Part shown: in pieces, positions 6,126 to 16,459 of the stretch | Position numbering within the stretch: position 1 is the stretch's first letter | How the letters are laid out: each line of letters opens with the position of its first letter | Assembly (NCBI GenBank): GCA_028565635.1 | Contig: JAOXYB010022447.1 | Span: forward strand, 1-16,901 | Source: Phoronis ovalis | Lineage: Eukaryota; Phoronida; Phoronidae | Direction of reading: 5' to 3' | DNA: 16,901 bases | Program-made: the position numbers and the translations under genes | The notes under the pieces: model-generated | Seen by the model: only the letters and a program-made list of their open reading frames with translations | Database searches by the model: none | What the model was told of the DNA's origin: nothing

Positions 6126-8921
6126 CTAAAAACGAAACAATATGTTATTAAAATTTAAGAATGTCGTAAAAACTTTTTTTTTTAAAGAGGAGCCGTGGGT
6201 TGCTTTGCATTTGAAAGGAATACATTTTTGTAGTAAGCGATCTAAACGGAACATTCTAAAACGATTCAACCAATTGGTAATAAAAGTATAATATTGTCGA
6301 GTAACTTTCCACTACTTAAAATGCAATCGCGTTAATTCCTGTTACCCGAAAGTCGCACATTATTTTAACGTTTTAGTGATGGTGAAACATTTTTTATCAG
6401 TGTGAATGATTTAATACCTATAACAGGAATCAAATTTCATAAATTTTGAATGTACCACTTTAGGACAGTTCGAACTCGCTCCACATACAATTGGTCGAAT
6501 CAACTGAATATGTTTTTTAAATATCTTTTTATATGAAGACAATACGTTCACCTGTGAACACCACGGGTGAACACTTGGATTTAGGTATTTAAGATGTGCA
6601 TAAATATCGAATTGGAACCCAGCACATATTCTATGATGCAGTGCTACATCATGGGGACACTTGTTTTCTAATACCCGATGAGGTTAAACTATGAGTTACA
6701 AAAGTACATTAAAAATTAATTCTAAAATTTGAAATCCTGTTAGGTACTATATCACTCATGCTGATAAAGAATATTTAAACATTTTCCCCACAATCACGCT
6801 AATAATAGCATACACGGTCTTTTTCAGGATGTGAGCACGGGGCATAGCGTAGGTTGTATTAGTAGGCCAGGAGCATTTTAATGCATCGTAAGGGAGTTAT
6901 TTAGTCACATATGCCTAAAACCGAAAAAAGAGTTATATGTAACAGAATCTTTGTAATGCGTCCAGTCCGTGCAGTATAATGCATCAAAGGCAATGCTCCA
7001 TCCCGTGTCACGACTCTGAAAATCATAGTTTTATTCTTTTAGTGGAAAAGTATTGAAACATATTTTATCATCTTGATAATATAATACCAAATAGGATATC
7101 AAATTTAAGATTTTTTTAATGTACTATTTTTCAGGAAAGTCTTTTTTGCAGATTACCGTTACAAGTACTTATAGCCGACAGTAGTTCATAGGTTGACCCC
7201 AGCCGTGTAGCATTGGGTCATAAAATGGACTTGTCCCTAGACTTGTTCTGGGACTTGTCGATCATGAATGGATGTGTTCACAATTATCTTCGTGTGAGAT
7301 AAACATCAGATCAGCAATGTGATCCAATTGTACTGCTCGTCCGTTATATGTCGTGGAGGGACTTCGTGGGAATGGAGAGTTATAACGGTGATTTGCGAAA
7401 CAAAAACTTTTCTAGCAAACAGCACATTGGAAAATCTCTTACACTGATAATAAAACGTTCAACTTTTCTCAGCTTCCTCTAAACATATAACTTTCAATGC
7501 GACATGGGAGCGCGGATTATACTTTACACTAATATATGAACTGCCTGCACCTCTAACCGTTATATATATGAAATATAATTTTAATTGAAAATTGAAATGA
7601 ATACCTATAGCAGCAACAAGGCTGCCTAACATCCACCGATTTATTATCTTATAAGCTGTATTTACATTAGATTAAAAATTCCCGGGGTAACTCCCTATAT
7701 AGGTCAATACAGGGGGCACTTCCATATATTACATACGGAGAGGCTCAGCCCGCAACTCCAATGTCCACCCCTTTGCCGACAAAAAAACCTTTTCTGGTCT
7801 AGAATGGTAAAAAAAAACTGAAAAACCCAACCTTTCACTCGGAGCCTCCCTGTATTGACCTATATAGGGTATGACCCCCAAGGGATTTTTGACTGATTCA
7901 AACTGTTAGGAAACCAGTGTGAAATACAACTATATATAGTCGTTTTTCATTCATCTAAATTGGTTTGTAATTACCCAATTCGCTGGGCAGTCACTACCAG
8001 TTCATCTAGCATGTACGGACAATTTACTGACCAAGTTCGTTGAACACTCATATTCTCTCGTAAATTGTCCTGATTAGACGAACTGTTGGTAAGAGTCAAA
8101 CGAATTGGGTCCGTATAAAACATTTTAGGCAAATGAAAAACGATTGTAGGTGACAATCGGTTTAGGTTACACATCTCTGGGAAAGGCTGATATTCAATTT
8201 TATCTATTGGTAATTATTAAAAAAGTTTATTATGATTTTACCTAGGTCGTCATTATCGCCTGCCATTAGATTGTCAGGAAGGTTTCGAAACACGATTTTC
8301 CATTCAAGAGTAGACGCACATGGTGTAACAAAGATTGAAAGTGGTGTGTTGTATGTTTCAACTACAAAAAAGTACCTGCAAAACAAACGTAATTACTTTT
8401 TTAAAAATAATTTAGTCTTTTTATCATAACTGTAAGATTTCTGTCGTAATATATCGTATTAAACTATTTCTGAGGGAGCCTCCTCCGAACCCATTCGATC
8501 CCATCATCCTTCAGTTGACGTATATAATTCCTGATTTTTAAAACCGGGCTTTAATAAAAGTGTTGAACTGTGAAATGTCATTAAAGTAATGGCAGATTTC
8601 TATAAGAGTCTATATATATTTCTTACTTCTAAAAGTAAACCAGCAAAAGATATCCCGGCGCCTACCTATGACAAGTTATTATTTATAATAAGGTAATTCG
8701 GTCAATATTTTTTATCACAACTAAAACACTAACTTGCTTTCCTCTCCTTGGAACTGAAAAGCAGTTACTTCGTGACCATCGGGTAAGAGTTTGGTATCGT
8801 AGAAAATCTCAGTCTTGCTAATTTTAAAATGAAAATAAGGATCATCCTTTCTAGCAGGGATCCTTTGTGGCAGTGTGCGTTGTAAAGTTAATACCAACGT
8901 CAGCAGCACAAGTAGATACAT
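4750..8921 (-). CDS. NDNF: NDNF / nord-type secreted FN3-domain protein, complete, three coding exons
   Basis: Joining complement 8921-8734, 8375-8242 and 6125-4750 gives 565 residues plus TGA, against about 568 in human NDNF. Splice phases match (AA+G, then G+AT). Order: signal peptide 1 to about 18 (MYLLVLLTLVLTL), the N-terminal NDNF-family module with FFVVE, NTPLS and VTPC (about 24-180), a first FN3 domain about 186-324 with CIGNK and YYFDVF, a linking beta-rich segment about 330-430, and a second FN3 domain about 438-555 with SITVAW and ITGLEPGQKY. Ten Cys in the mature chain (82, 217, 230, 281, 369, 451, 468, 488, 505, 559) sit at the human positions. Six N-glycosylation sequons occur at 132, 284, 311, 357, 495 and 539. 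NDNF family members are secreted, heparin/matrix-associated glycoproteins; vertebrate NDNF supports neurons and endothelium, and Drosophila nord modulates Hedgehog/BMP signalling. The role in this animal is inferred from family. Confidence 0.96.
6833..7011. repeat. imperfect inverted repeat in NDNF intron 2
   Basis: GGAGCATT (6870) with following ATGCATC faces GATGCAT-like TAATGCATC and AATGCTCC (6992-6999). Outside these, GCACGGGGCAT (6835) faces ATCCCGTGTCAC (7000-7011). Spacing in the arms is unequal (about 25 extra bases on the left), so it is either a decayed foldback element or chance. Confidence 0.4.
7674..7890. mobile_element. foldback MITE, 217 bp, in NDNF intron 2
   Basis: The left arm 7674-7717 (AAAAATTCCCGGGG then TCCCTATATAGGTC, AATACAGGGGGC) is the near-perfect inverse of the right arm 7841-7890 (GCCTCCCTGTATT, GACCTATATAGGG, CCCCCAAGGGATTTTT). 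An uninterrupted core of about 24 bases is identical. The centre is about 120 bp and non-coding. The CCCGGGG-GTA-CTC terminal style resembles the element at 4105-4455, suggesting related families. No convincing target-site duplication was seen because the flanks are A/T runs. Confidence 0.8.
7914..8180. mobile_element. long imperfect palindrome (foldback element), about 267 bp
   Basis: Arms 7937-7982 and 8101-8146 align without gaps: perfect ACCCAATTCG/CGAATTGGGT at the inner end and CGTTTTTCATT/AATGAAAAACG further out. The pairing continues inward with some indels to GGACAATTTAC (8017-8027) and GTAAATTGTCC (8060-8070), leaving a loop of about 32 bases. It weakly extends outward to CCAGTGTG and CATCTCTG. 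GGAAA occurs at both outer edges (7909-7913, 8180-8184), a possible 5-bp target duplication. The 67-codon minus-strand frame here is a by-product. Confidence 0.7.
8242..8375 (-). CDS. NDNF: NDNF coding exon 2: conserved N-terminal module
   Basis: The acceptor is TTTTGCAG just before 8375 and the donor CTAG/GTAAAA follows 8242. The first base completes the Lys codon begun in exon 1, giving K-YFFVVETYNTPLSIFVTPC. Residues 64-107 include Cys82 and EWKIVFRNLPD, all with clear counterparts in vertebrate NDNF. The exon ends with one base (G) that pairs with AT of exon 3 to make Asp108. Intron 2 is 2116 bp and carries several foldback repeats. Confidence 0.94.
8734..8921 (-). CDS. NDNF: NDNF coding exon 1: signal peptide and N-terminus
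   Basis: The start chosen is the ATG at 8921-8919, because the next residues form a clean hydrophobic signal peptide (MYLLVLLTLVLTL) followed by polar LPQRIPARKDDPYF. An in-frame ATG at 8960 would add 13 mostly polar residues before it and is less likely. The exon encodes 62 residues, including the family stretch LLPDGHEVTAFQF, and ends with two bases (AA) of Lys63 at the donor CAA/GTTAGT. Intron 1 is 358 bp. Confidence 0.93.
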
Positions 8922-10323
8922 GTTGGTAAAATTATCATGGACTCTGAAATCGAAGTACATATATTTGTTAGCGTTCGAACTATTTCAAATCAAACAGGCA
9001 GTCATAAAACTGCTGGAAAACTGCACATGATTAAAAAATGTTTTACTCTAACTCCAGCTGAAAATGCGTCATTTGTACCCAATGTTCTACCTAATTCTGT
9101 TATTACTCAGTCTTGTTCCTTAGATTATTCCGCTTCTCCTCAAGTACATCGCTGCAAAGCCTATAATTCCAATAATGGTAAGATTTTTATGGGTGCGACC
9201 AGTTTCATATACTAACAGATTTATTCCACAGAACATTCACCGAATTTCCATATGTTATCTTCCTCAGACACATCTAAACCTGACATTTCGCAAAAAGAGA
9301 AAAGTATACAGAAAAAACGTAACTAGATCATTAATTTAAGATTAGATGCCTTATATGTACGCTTTATCTTTTATGAGAGCATATGGTTCCTTTCGTATCA
9401 TTAAGTACAGAACTAAAACAAAAGACTTCTACGTACAACTGCACAGTAAAATTGACCATTACTCATAGTTTGCCGTACAATATATACATTACGGTGCATT
9501 TGACTTGTCATGTAGCTATCTGAATAATATCGATCCCGATGGCTGACAGAACCCTCGCAAACACAGATTAAAAGCACACTTTTGTATATATTGACAAACA
9601 TCCGAAGAGATCGAAGACGAGGGATCATGATATAGGTCCAGCTGGATCTGGCGCTTGAACTAGACATTTCACCTTATTAGCTATATTGCATCCCCGGATT
9701 GCATCATATAAAATATGGTGAGCGATTAATGATAAAAAGTATATTTTTAATTTTTTTTTGTTATAAAAGATTTTATTTGGTCTTACTTTATTTGTAAGAA
9801 TTTTAGTGGTGTAATAATGCATAAAATTATGAGGTCGATGAACTACACGTGCGTTGTGAACTACCGACATTTGCCAGGATTTTATTTATAAGAATATAAA
9901 TATCATATTGAGAGTTTTAAACTTACTTTGTTTTGGAACTTTGGTGACATTATTAGGCCTTGATTTTTTATGATCATTCTATGTATGTACATTTTGAAAG
10001 AGCAAAGGTGGGCCTTGTACTACTTCACATATTATTTTACATGTATGTATGCATTCTTGCATTTCTCGGCTATTAGCCAAACCAAGGATACACCTGGCCA
10101 AACGAAAGTACTGAGTGTAATTGTTATCAATACAGCATGACTGCATGTGAGACACGTTGCTTGTACTTATCCCTAAATTACAAATGTATGTGCGCCAATA
10201 ATAGAATAAAATACCTGCACTAAAATAAGAATTAAAAATAAAGTGACTCGCAACAGAAAAGTACAATGACTTTGTTTGTTTACCCAATGTTTAAAAACAA
10301 TTTGATATTTTGTTTAAAAAATT
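8922..10323. other. NDNF upstream region, no gene supported
   Basis: This should hold the NDNF 5' UTR and promoter on the minus strand, but I see no clear TATA box or initiator. Frames of 79 to 102 codons on both strands (8937-9215 plus; 9413-9667, 9625-9870 and 9979-10287 minus) have no recognisable family and are of a length expected by chance in AT-rich DNA. Confidence 0.5.
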
Positions 10324-10381
10324 GATATATTTACGACCTTTCGGCATTTAGGCCTTAAGGCCGAAACGTCGTAAATATATC
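10324..10381. repeat. 58-bp near-perfect palindrome with GAAAC-GTC core
   Basis: The arms 10324-10345 and 10360-10381 are 22 bases each and complementary except for one position (a C opposite C at the 15th pair). The 14-base loop contains AGGCCT and CCTTAAGG, themselves palindromic. The right half reads GGCCGAAACGTCGTAAAT. That resembles the 3' half of hammerhead-ribozyme motifs known from Penelope-like retroelements, but the CTGATGA box needed for catalysis is not present. Confidence 0.85.
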
Positions 10382-12368
10382 TATTTAAAAATATTTCCAA
10401 TTTTTGTGATTTTTATGCTGATAAACGTATAATGACTATAGAACAATTGTTTGAGCATAATTACATTTTTTTATTTTTTTTAATGTTACGAAATTTTATC
10501 TGCGATAATCTATTAATATAAACATTCGAAGATTACCAGAAAACTAACCAAAAACAAATCTTTTAAATGATTGACATTAAAGAACTGTCGCAAGATATAA
10601 AACAACAATAACAATGTTTTCTTCGATACACCTGCAGCAACCTCAGCACTAAATCTTAAGCTGTTTAAATAATCTCAATAAGACATGTGGCAAGTCAATG
10701 CAGTCTTCGTCATCGCTGCTTGTGCGATACAGACGCATACTCTATAAATCGCTAGTAAGACCCTGGGGCCGGTTGTGATTTAATCTAACGAGCTTATGAT
10801 TACTTGTAATCACTGATTAAAGACAAAAGCATATACGTTAATATTTACTCAACTGGAATATTTAATTTCTGGATAATAAGTTCGTGTGGAGATATAATTG
10901 TTATCTCGTCTGTTTTAACAAACCATTTCCTAAATACATAGACACGTATGGAAATATTGAAATAACACTTTGTCGTTAGTTTCTGAAAATTATGTTAATC
11001 CTCGTCAATAACATAAAACACCACACGCACTTCTTTGTTCTAATTGCTCTTTTCGAATATTAATAATAAACCGGTCATTACTGAGAGCCGGGTTAAGATA
11101 CTACCAAAATTCCATCAACTTTTATGAGGACACAGACGGGAAAAAGACCATGATGTCTGAGGTGAATTACTCGGCCAAATAAAATTAGTTGAATAATAGT
11201 CTACTTTACAGTTTCACAGTGACGAAATAATTCGTAGAGACCTCGAACAATTTTTTAAAGCAGATACCCTAGGACGATACTTCCAACTGCTGATAAATAC
11301 TAAGCGTTTTCTCGTATCATGTAGTAAATAATGCGAAAAGGCAATGATAACTTAATTACAATTATTGCTTACATGATTTTGTCTGAGAAATTAGTTAGAT
11401 TGCAACCAAGAGTAAGTTCTGAGGGTAAATTTGATTTGGGTTAATCTAATATATGTCCAGTCCGAAATCGATACATCTAGGCACCAATTATAACAGAGCT
11501 GCATTGTTACAATAAATCATTAAAACAACTCCAGCAGTTTCTCCTGACTAGTTCTTTTATGTTTTTATAACAAAACATGTTATTTTAGATAATTTTAACA
11601 AAACACAGTCAAACTTGTTTTACACGCTCATTTCACGATCTGAAGTATAACTACTTCCAAGTCCAGTTTCATTATTAGGTCCTGCTATTTCAAATAAGAA
11701 ATACACAGCCTGTCCAGCAGTCATACAAACTTACCTTTTTAGTAGTTATATGAAAAAACATGCTCGAATTTTTTTTCTTGAACTATTTGTAAGAACATGG
11801 TGACAGGCGACTACCAAAATGGATATTCCTGAAAATGGTTAAACTCTTTACCGCGTTTGACGACGTAGTAGTTCTGTATATGGTATTAGCCGTCGTATTT
11901 ATCAGGATCTATCGTTAAAAGCTAATCAGCTAAACACACTTATGTTATGTAGTCGAATGCCACAGCTCATCAACTTCTCATCTGGGATCTAAGAATAGTT
12001 CGCCACCAACCCCACTGACGCTAGACACACTTTTCTAGTTTTACCATCTATAAATCTACAGTATTTACCTATTTGCTGTCCTTTTTTCTAAATATACCAA
12101 TTTGTTGGTGCTTTTTGAAGAACGACTAATTGCATGCTTACAACTGCCTTGTCTGCGACCGACTGGCTTATTTATTTCACTTTTTATAGCATTGCACCCG
12201 GGCATTGCACATCCATTACACATACAACAAACAATGAAAATATTTTGTAAAAGTATCCTGTGAGTTGACGTATTAATAACAAAAATAGAACATCATTTCA
12301 AAACAAAAAGATCACTAAAAATTATTAAGGTGTTGCGACATTTTAATTGTTAAACAAAAGTCATCTAC
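10382..12368. other. gene-free AT-rich stretch
   Basis: No coding region, RNA gene or transposon end was recognised. A small palindrome TGATTACTTGTAATCA (10797-10812) is the only structure noted. Confidence 0.5.
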
Positions 12369-12402
12369 ATCCGCATAGCGAACAAAATATATATATGCGG
12401 AT
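12369..12402. repeat. 9-bp hairpin
   Basis: ATCCGCATA at 12369-12377 pairs with TATGCGGAT at 12394-12402 around a 16-base AT-rich loop. Confidence 0.6.
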
Positions 12403-12435
12403 TACGTCATAAGAATCTGAAGGCATTTACTTTTG

Positions 12436-12462
12436 CCTTTAAATATACAGGTATATTTAAGG
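12436..12462. repeat. 12-bp hairpin
   Basis: CCTTTAAATATAC faces GTATATTTAAGG across a two-base AG centre, with one unpaired base. The preceding AAGGCA...TGCCTT (about 12420-12439) can form a competing small stem. Confidence 0.6.
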
Positions 12463-15318
12463 GGGGTAAGATATGTACTTAAATCATAAACATATCATAC
12501 TTTTGCACATAATAAAAGATAAATATGTTCTTCTAAAAGACTACATTTTAAGAAAATCCAGGAGGAACAGTTAATTATCCATCACATTAAATTACATCTC
12601 CAAGACAAGAAATGCACAATTTTTATGCAATTGTTTTAGCAGAAAAATGTATTCAATTCGAGAGATAAGTGTTTATATAATATCTTGCCTACCTGAAATG
12701 CACTCCTATTAAATACCATTTTGATACATAAAAGTAATTTGAGAGTAATTTACCCCATGTTGAACATATGCTACTTAGCGTTTCTAACAGCTCTGATCAA
12801 TTGAGCCCGCAGAGTGGCTGTGAGCTAAACTTGTTCTCCCGGTTGTAAATCTGATTATGATACGAGCAAAGCTATACTTGTTTGTGGCACGTAATCAGGT
12901 TTGAGATACACTGCAAGAAGTAAACTAAAAGCCTATTTTGTGAACATAAGACAATACTTGTAATTGGTTGATTAAAGGCATACAATCATACGATACATGT
13001 CTGGGTACATGTCATCTCAGTTTAAACGTTAATTGCAGGCTTCATCAGTTCAGAATGTGTTTCCAGATTTTTAAATAACATATTAAAATGAGAAGCAGTT
13101 TGTCGGAACAAGCTACAAATTACGATACGACAGACCCCCATAGGTGGAGGCAATGTGTCGCAGTATAAAATACCTACTCAGTTAATATTCTCTGACTAAG
13201 ATCGCAGGTACGAAAATCTTCTGTGTTTTTAACTATATAAACTCAGTATAATATTGATTGCAAAATGTCTGCACGCATCTGCAGATCTTATAACATGTCG
13301 CATTAACACTTTTAATAAGACCAAGTCCAGTATTTCACCATCGACATATTATATAGATAAGAATCTATCAACGCACGGACTTGCGTGTTCGCTGCTCTTA
13401 AATATGTTATTTTTCTCTACATACAAAATATGAAAGGCATTCGAGACCAAACTAAACCAGCATAATTTTGCTTTTACTGCGAACTCCTTATATGCTGACA
13501 ATGAATTATATAAATGTAGAATCAAATAACTAAGAGCAACAGAAACCAATTGCCATTAACTATGCTAGCTTTCAGAGAGTGACTAAGGCAAGAAGGGAAT
13601 AAGGCTTTTCATCATTTATCAAAAAAGTACACTTGGTAACCTCTCATTTATTCTAGAACCCCATGCTGTCATGGACGAGGCAATATAATTTAAACCAAAC
13701 GCAAAAATGCTACAGAACTATACCGCTCAATATATTTGTAGTTACTGCGGACAATCCCTTGCGGCAAAAAAGATACCCAAGTGTTTGTGATAAATAATGG
13801 TATCTCCAGCTTATTTATGTACACAAAGACTTCTTTATAATGTTGTTCTTTGGTAAAGGTGCAACCAGGAAAAGAACATTGTTATAACTAGACCTAGTGA
13901 TACAAGGCACAATTGTGATCACCTAAATATTATTTTATTTCTTTTCTTAAATCATATCTTCTATATTAAGCAGATTTATAGCCCCGACAATAATATGGTC
14001 AATGCGAAAAAAATCAAATGTGAAGGAAAATTTTGAAAGTTTTGAAAAAAATTTAATTTTTTTTTAAAATTAAGAAATGTGTAAAAACTAGTTTGTTGGG
14101 TTTTTTTTGTTAAGCTTTTTGACCTCACTCCCTTTCCGCTTTCCCGTATTCTAAACATTAGATTTTGTTGGTGCTTGATTGACATATAAATCTATTTAGA
14201 AGTATCTGTCATCATTATCAGCTCATTTCAAGATGTATATTTATAAATAAATGCTGCTAACAAACTTAATTACCCGTAATATGACAGGCGCCACATTTTA
14301 TCGACAATATAAAACTATTGAATTATGATTATTAACGAGAAATATCACCTCGACGACTAATGATTGTTAGATCGGTGACTTGAAGATTGATCTACACGAA
14401 TAATAGAAAACAGTTACTTGGTTTACAAGATGAGCTGCTTTATTAGTAGTGGTGAGAAATATGTACTTGGCAGTCAAGCTTACTGTATAGTTAATTGGAG
14501 ACCATGCACATGATAGAGGCAGTAACAGCATGGCTTTGTAAATTCAACTTTCTTGTTTTTCCAACAGCATCTCGAAAGTAGCGAGTACAAAGGTAAAGGT
14601 ACGGTCTCACCCGTATAATCTTTCATTGCAGTTCGTAGTTACCCGACCAATATAAGTACAGAGTTGCCAGGAACCAGCATGCAATAACCTTTTATCGAAG
14701 TGCAGAATGGATCATTTGTTATGTAAAAATGAAAATTAAGAATGTCTATCCAAAATAATACAGGTAGTTTGGCACACATAAAAAAGGTTGCTCCAGCAAG
14801 CTCCTTTGCTGGTATCTGACATGACGTCCGACATGCAGTGACAGTTGGCAGATTTACATTAGGTAGTAACCCCTGGTGGCAACATTTGCAACTGTATTTA
14901 CGTCACTCGAGAAATACAGACCCATAGAGAGACCACACAAATGAAAGAAACGACGAGTTCTATATATATATGACATCTCCACAAAACAAGCTAAAGAAAT
15001 CGCATCAAGCGTCATTAATTGATGGCACGATACCTTGATATGCCCGAATAAACAGGAAAACATTTTTATTATGAAAGATACATAACTGTTATTTGATACT
15101 GAATTAAAATTATATTGTATTTGAAGATATAATTGAATTTCTTGTTGTGTTTATCACCTTTGCTGAAAATGGGATAGGTAAAATGCTGCTATTTTACAAA
15201 ATATGTTACCATCTTGTTCCTGTTAAATTGCAATTTTTGCGCAGATCTCCAAATTTACGGAACTGAGCGTGCAGCCTATAATGTGCCTACGGCAGTTGAC
15301 GTTTAATCCGGTGTACAT
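12463..15318. other. gene-free stretch
   Basis: About 2.9 kb without a supported gene. Minus-strand frames at 13349-13549, 13976-14185 and 14854-15063 (66-69 codons) are unconserved-looking and low complexity in part. One exon-like segment (14568-14592) with splice-like borders is listed under findings. Confidence 0.5.
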
Positions 15319-15323
15319 TATAT

Positions 15324-15371
15324 TATATATATATATATATATATATTATTATTATTATTATTATTATTATT
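15324..15371. repeat. (TA)11 followed by (ATT)9 microsatellite
   Basis: A TA run at 15324-15346 passes directly into an ATT/TTA trinucleotide run at 15345-15371. Confidence 0.95.
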
Positions 15372-15893
15372 GTTATATCATACCGTATTACACCATGTTC
15401 AAATGTACTTATAATCGGCAGTGATGTACTTCAATAAATTAAATATCAATTTTATTATAGTGCTTCGTGCAATTACTTGAAAAATCACTATGTACATGTA
15501 CGTATTATAAATGAAATACAAAAAAAAAGACTGAAAAATATAATATCACAAACATCCTTAAGAATTTCAGCGTTTGAAGAAATTATCTTATGAACACATG
15601 TACATAAGGTCGCTTTCGACTGTGAGCATTATTTGCACGTTGCAGATCGATACCGCAATACAATTTCAATATGCGATAGCGCTATATAGTCTGGTTTAGT
15701 TCAGAAATGTAACGATGTTGGTATGTAAATGTTATCGCTATTACCTGATACGAAAATCTTTTTAATAACATAAGTTATAACTCAAAGTTTAACTGCACCG
15801 TTACTTACTTACCTCGCACGCACTGAGTAGATGTATTTATTAAACTATCTTAAGAACTTCAAGTTTGCATAAAACCAAAATAGCAAAACTTCG
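15372..15893. other. gene-free stretch
   Basis: AT-rich sequence with several ACATGTA-type words and no supported feature. Confidence 0.5.
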
Positions 15894-16127
15894 TCATGTC
15901 AGCGGATGCTCTGGGCACCGGTGTTTGAACAAACTAACGACCTCTTTCAAGCCAAGGAAGTGACAAGAAAGATGTCTAAGCATACATTCTTCATGGACGA
16001 CATGAACAGAAAGAAATTTAACAAGCGTGAAAAGATGTTCTAAACGAGCATCCACGTGACTGCTGTCAATCAAGATTTTAAACAAGATAAGCATGTCGAT
16101 TATTTGTATTTTTTGGACAACTTTCAT
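15894..16127 (-). other. unassigned 77-codon ORF, possibly a decayed coding fragment
   Basis: An ATG-initiated minus-strand frame of 77 codons, less AT-rich than its flanks. The product would be Leu/His/Val-rich with a helical look (LEHLFTLVKFL, SVHVVHEECM, HFLGLKEVVSLF) and end CPEHPLT. The opposite strand has a competing frame (15900-16040) reading QRMLWAPVFEQTNDLFQAKE and continuing for about 30 codons after a single TAA. I recognise neither. The pairing of two long overlapping frames in a patch of different composition suggests an inserted, decayed coding piece, but chance is not excluded. Confidence 0.25.
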
Positions 16128-16459
16128 TCATCCGTTTTTTTCTCATCATAAGATCATAAACGTAGTACAGTGACGTATAAAGAAATATCAAAAAAGGAAG
16201 AGGATAAAATTGAAATTTTAAAGCAAATATAATCACGCGAGTATGAGCTTCTGGCATTAATGGTTACTTATCCAGTTCGGGATCATTTCTCATCTCCTTT
16301 GTTTCTCATAGGGTTACTGAACAGCCCTTAATTAACGACTGTCCAGTATAAGAGGTTCACAATGAACGTCATGCTACTTTATAACGTTTCTATAATACAT
16401 TTTACTCTTGAATCCACATTGTTACCATTAATTTGTTTTTTATGTACAAAAACAACCCA
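16128..16459. other. gene-free stretch before the retroelement remnant
   Basis: AT-rich, no ORF or repeat recognised. The left boundary of the retroelement insertion is not visible; no target-site duplication or poly(A) end was found. Confidence 0.45.

Larger units (their letters stand above)
6126..8241 (-). other. NDNF: NDNF intron 2
   Basis: GT-AG intron of 2116 bp whose joined phases restore frame between exons 2 and 3. It contains no coding exon needed by the protein. It is rich in foldback repeats (7674-7890, 7914-8180 and perhaps 6833-7011) and a short direct-repeat patch with three GACTTGT copies at about 7229-7258. Confidence 0.85.

Noticed and set aside
7971-8174. 67-codon minus-strand ORF as an NDNF exon
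   Set aside because: Exons 2 and 3 join in phase without it (G+AT gives Asp108), the protein reaches the expected family length, and the frame lies wholly within the foldback palindrome.
9979-10287. 102-codon minus-strand ORF
   Set aside because: It is the longest frame in the gene-free part, but the translation (Tyr, Phe, Cys, Ile mix) has no motif, no splice context and is within chance for AT-rich DNA.
10324-10381. An active hammerhead ribozyme
   Set aside because: The CTGATGA core is absent on both strands; only the GAAAC-GTC side is present, so catalysis is not supported.
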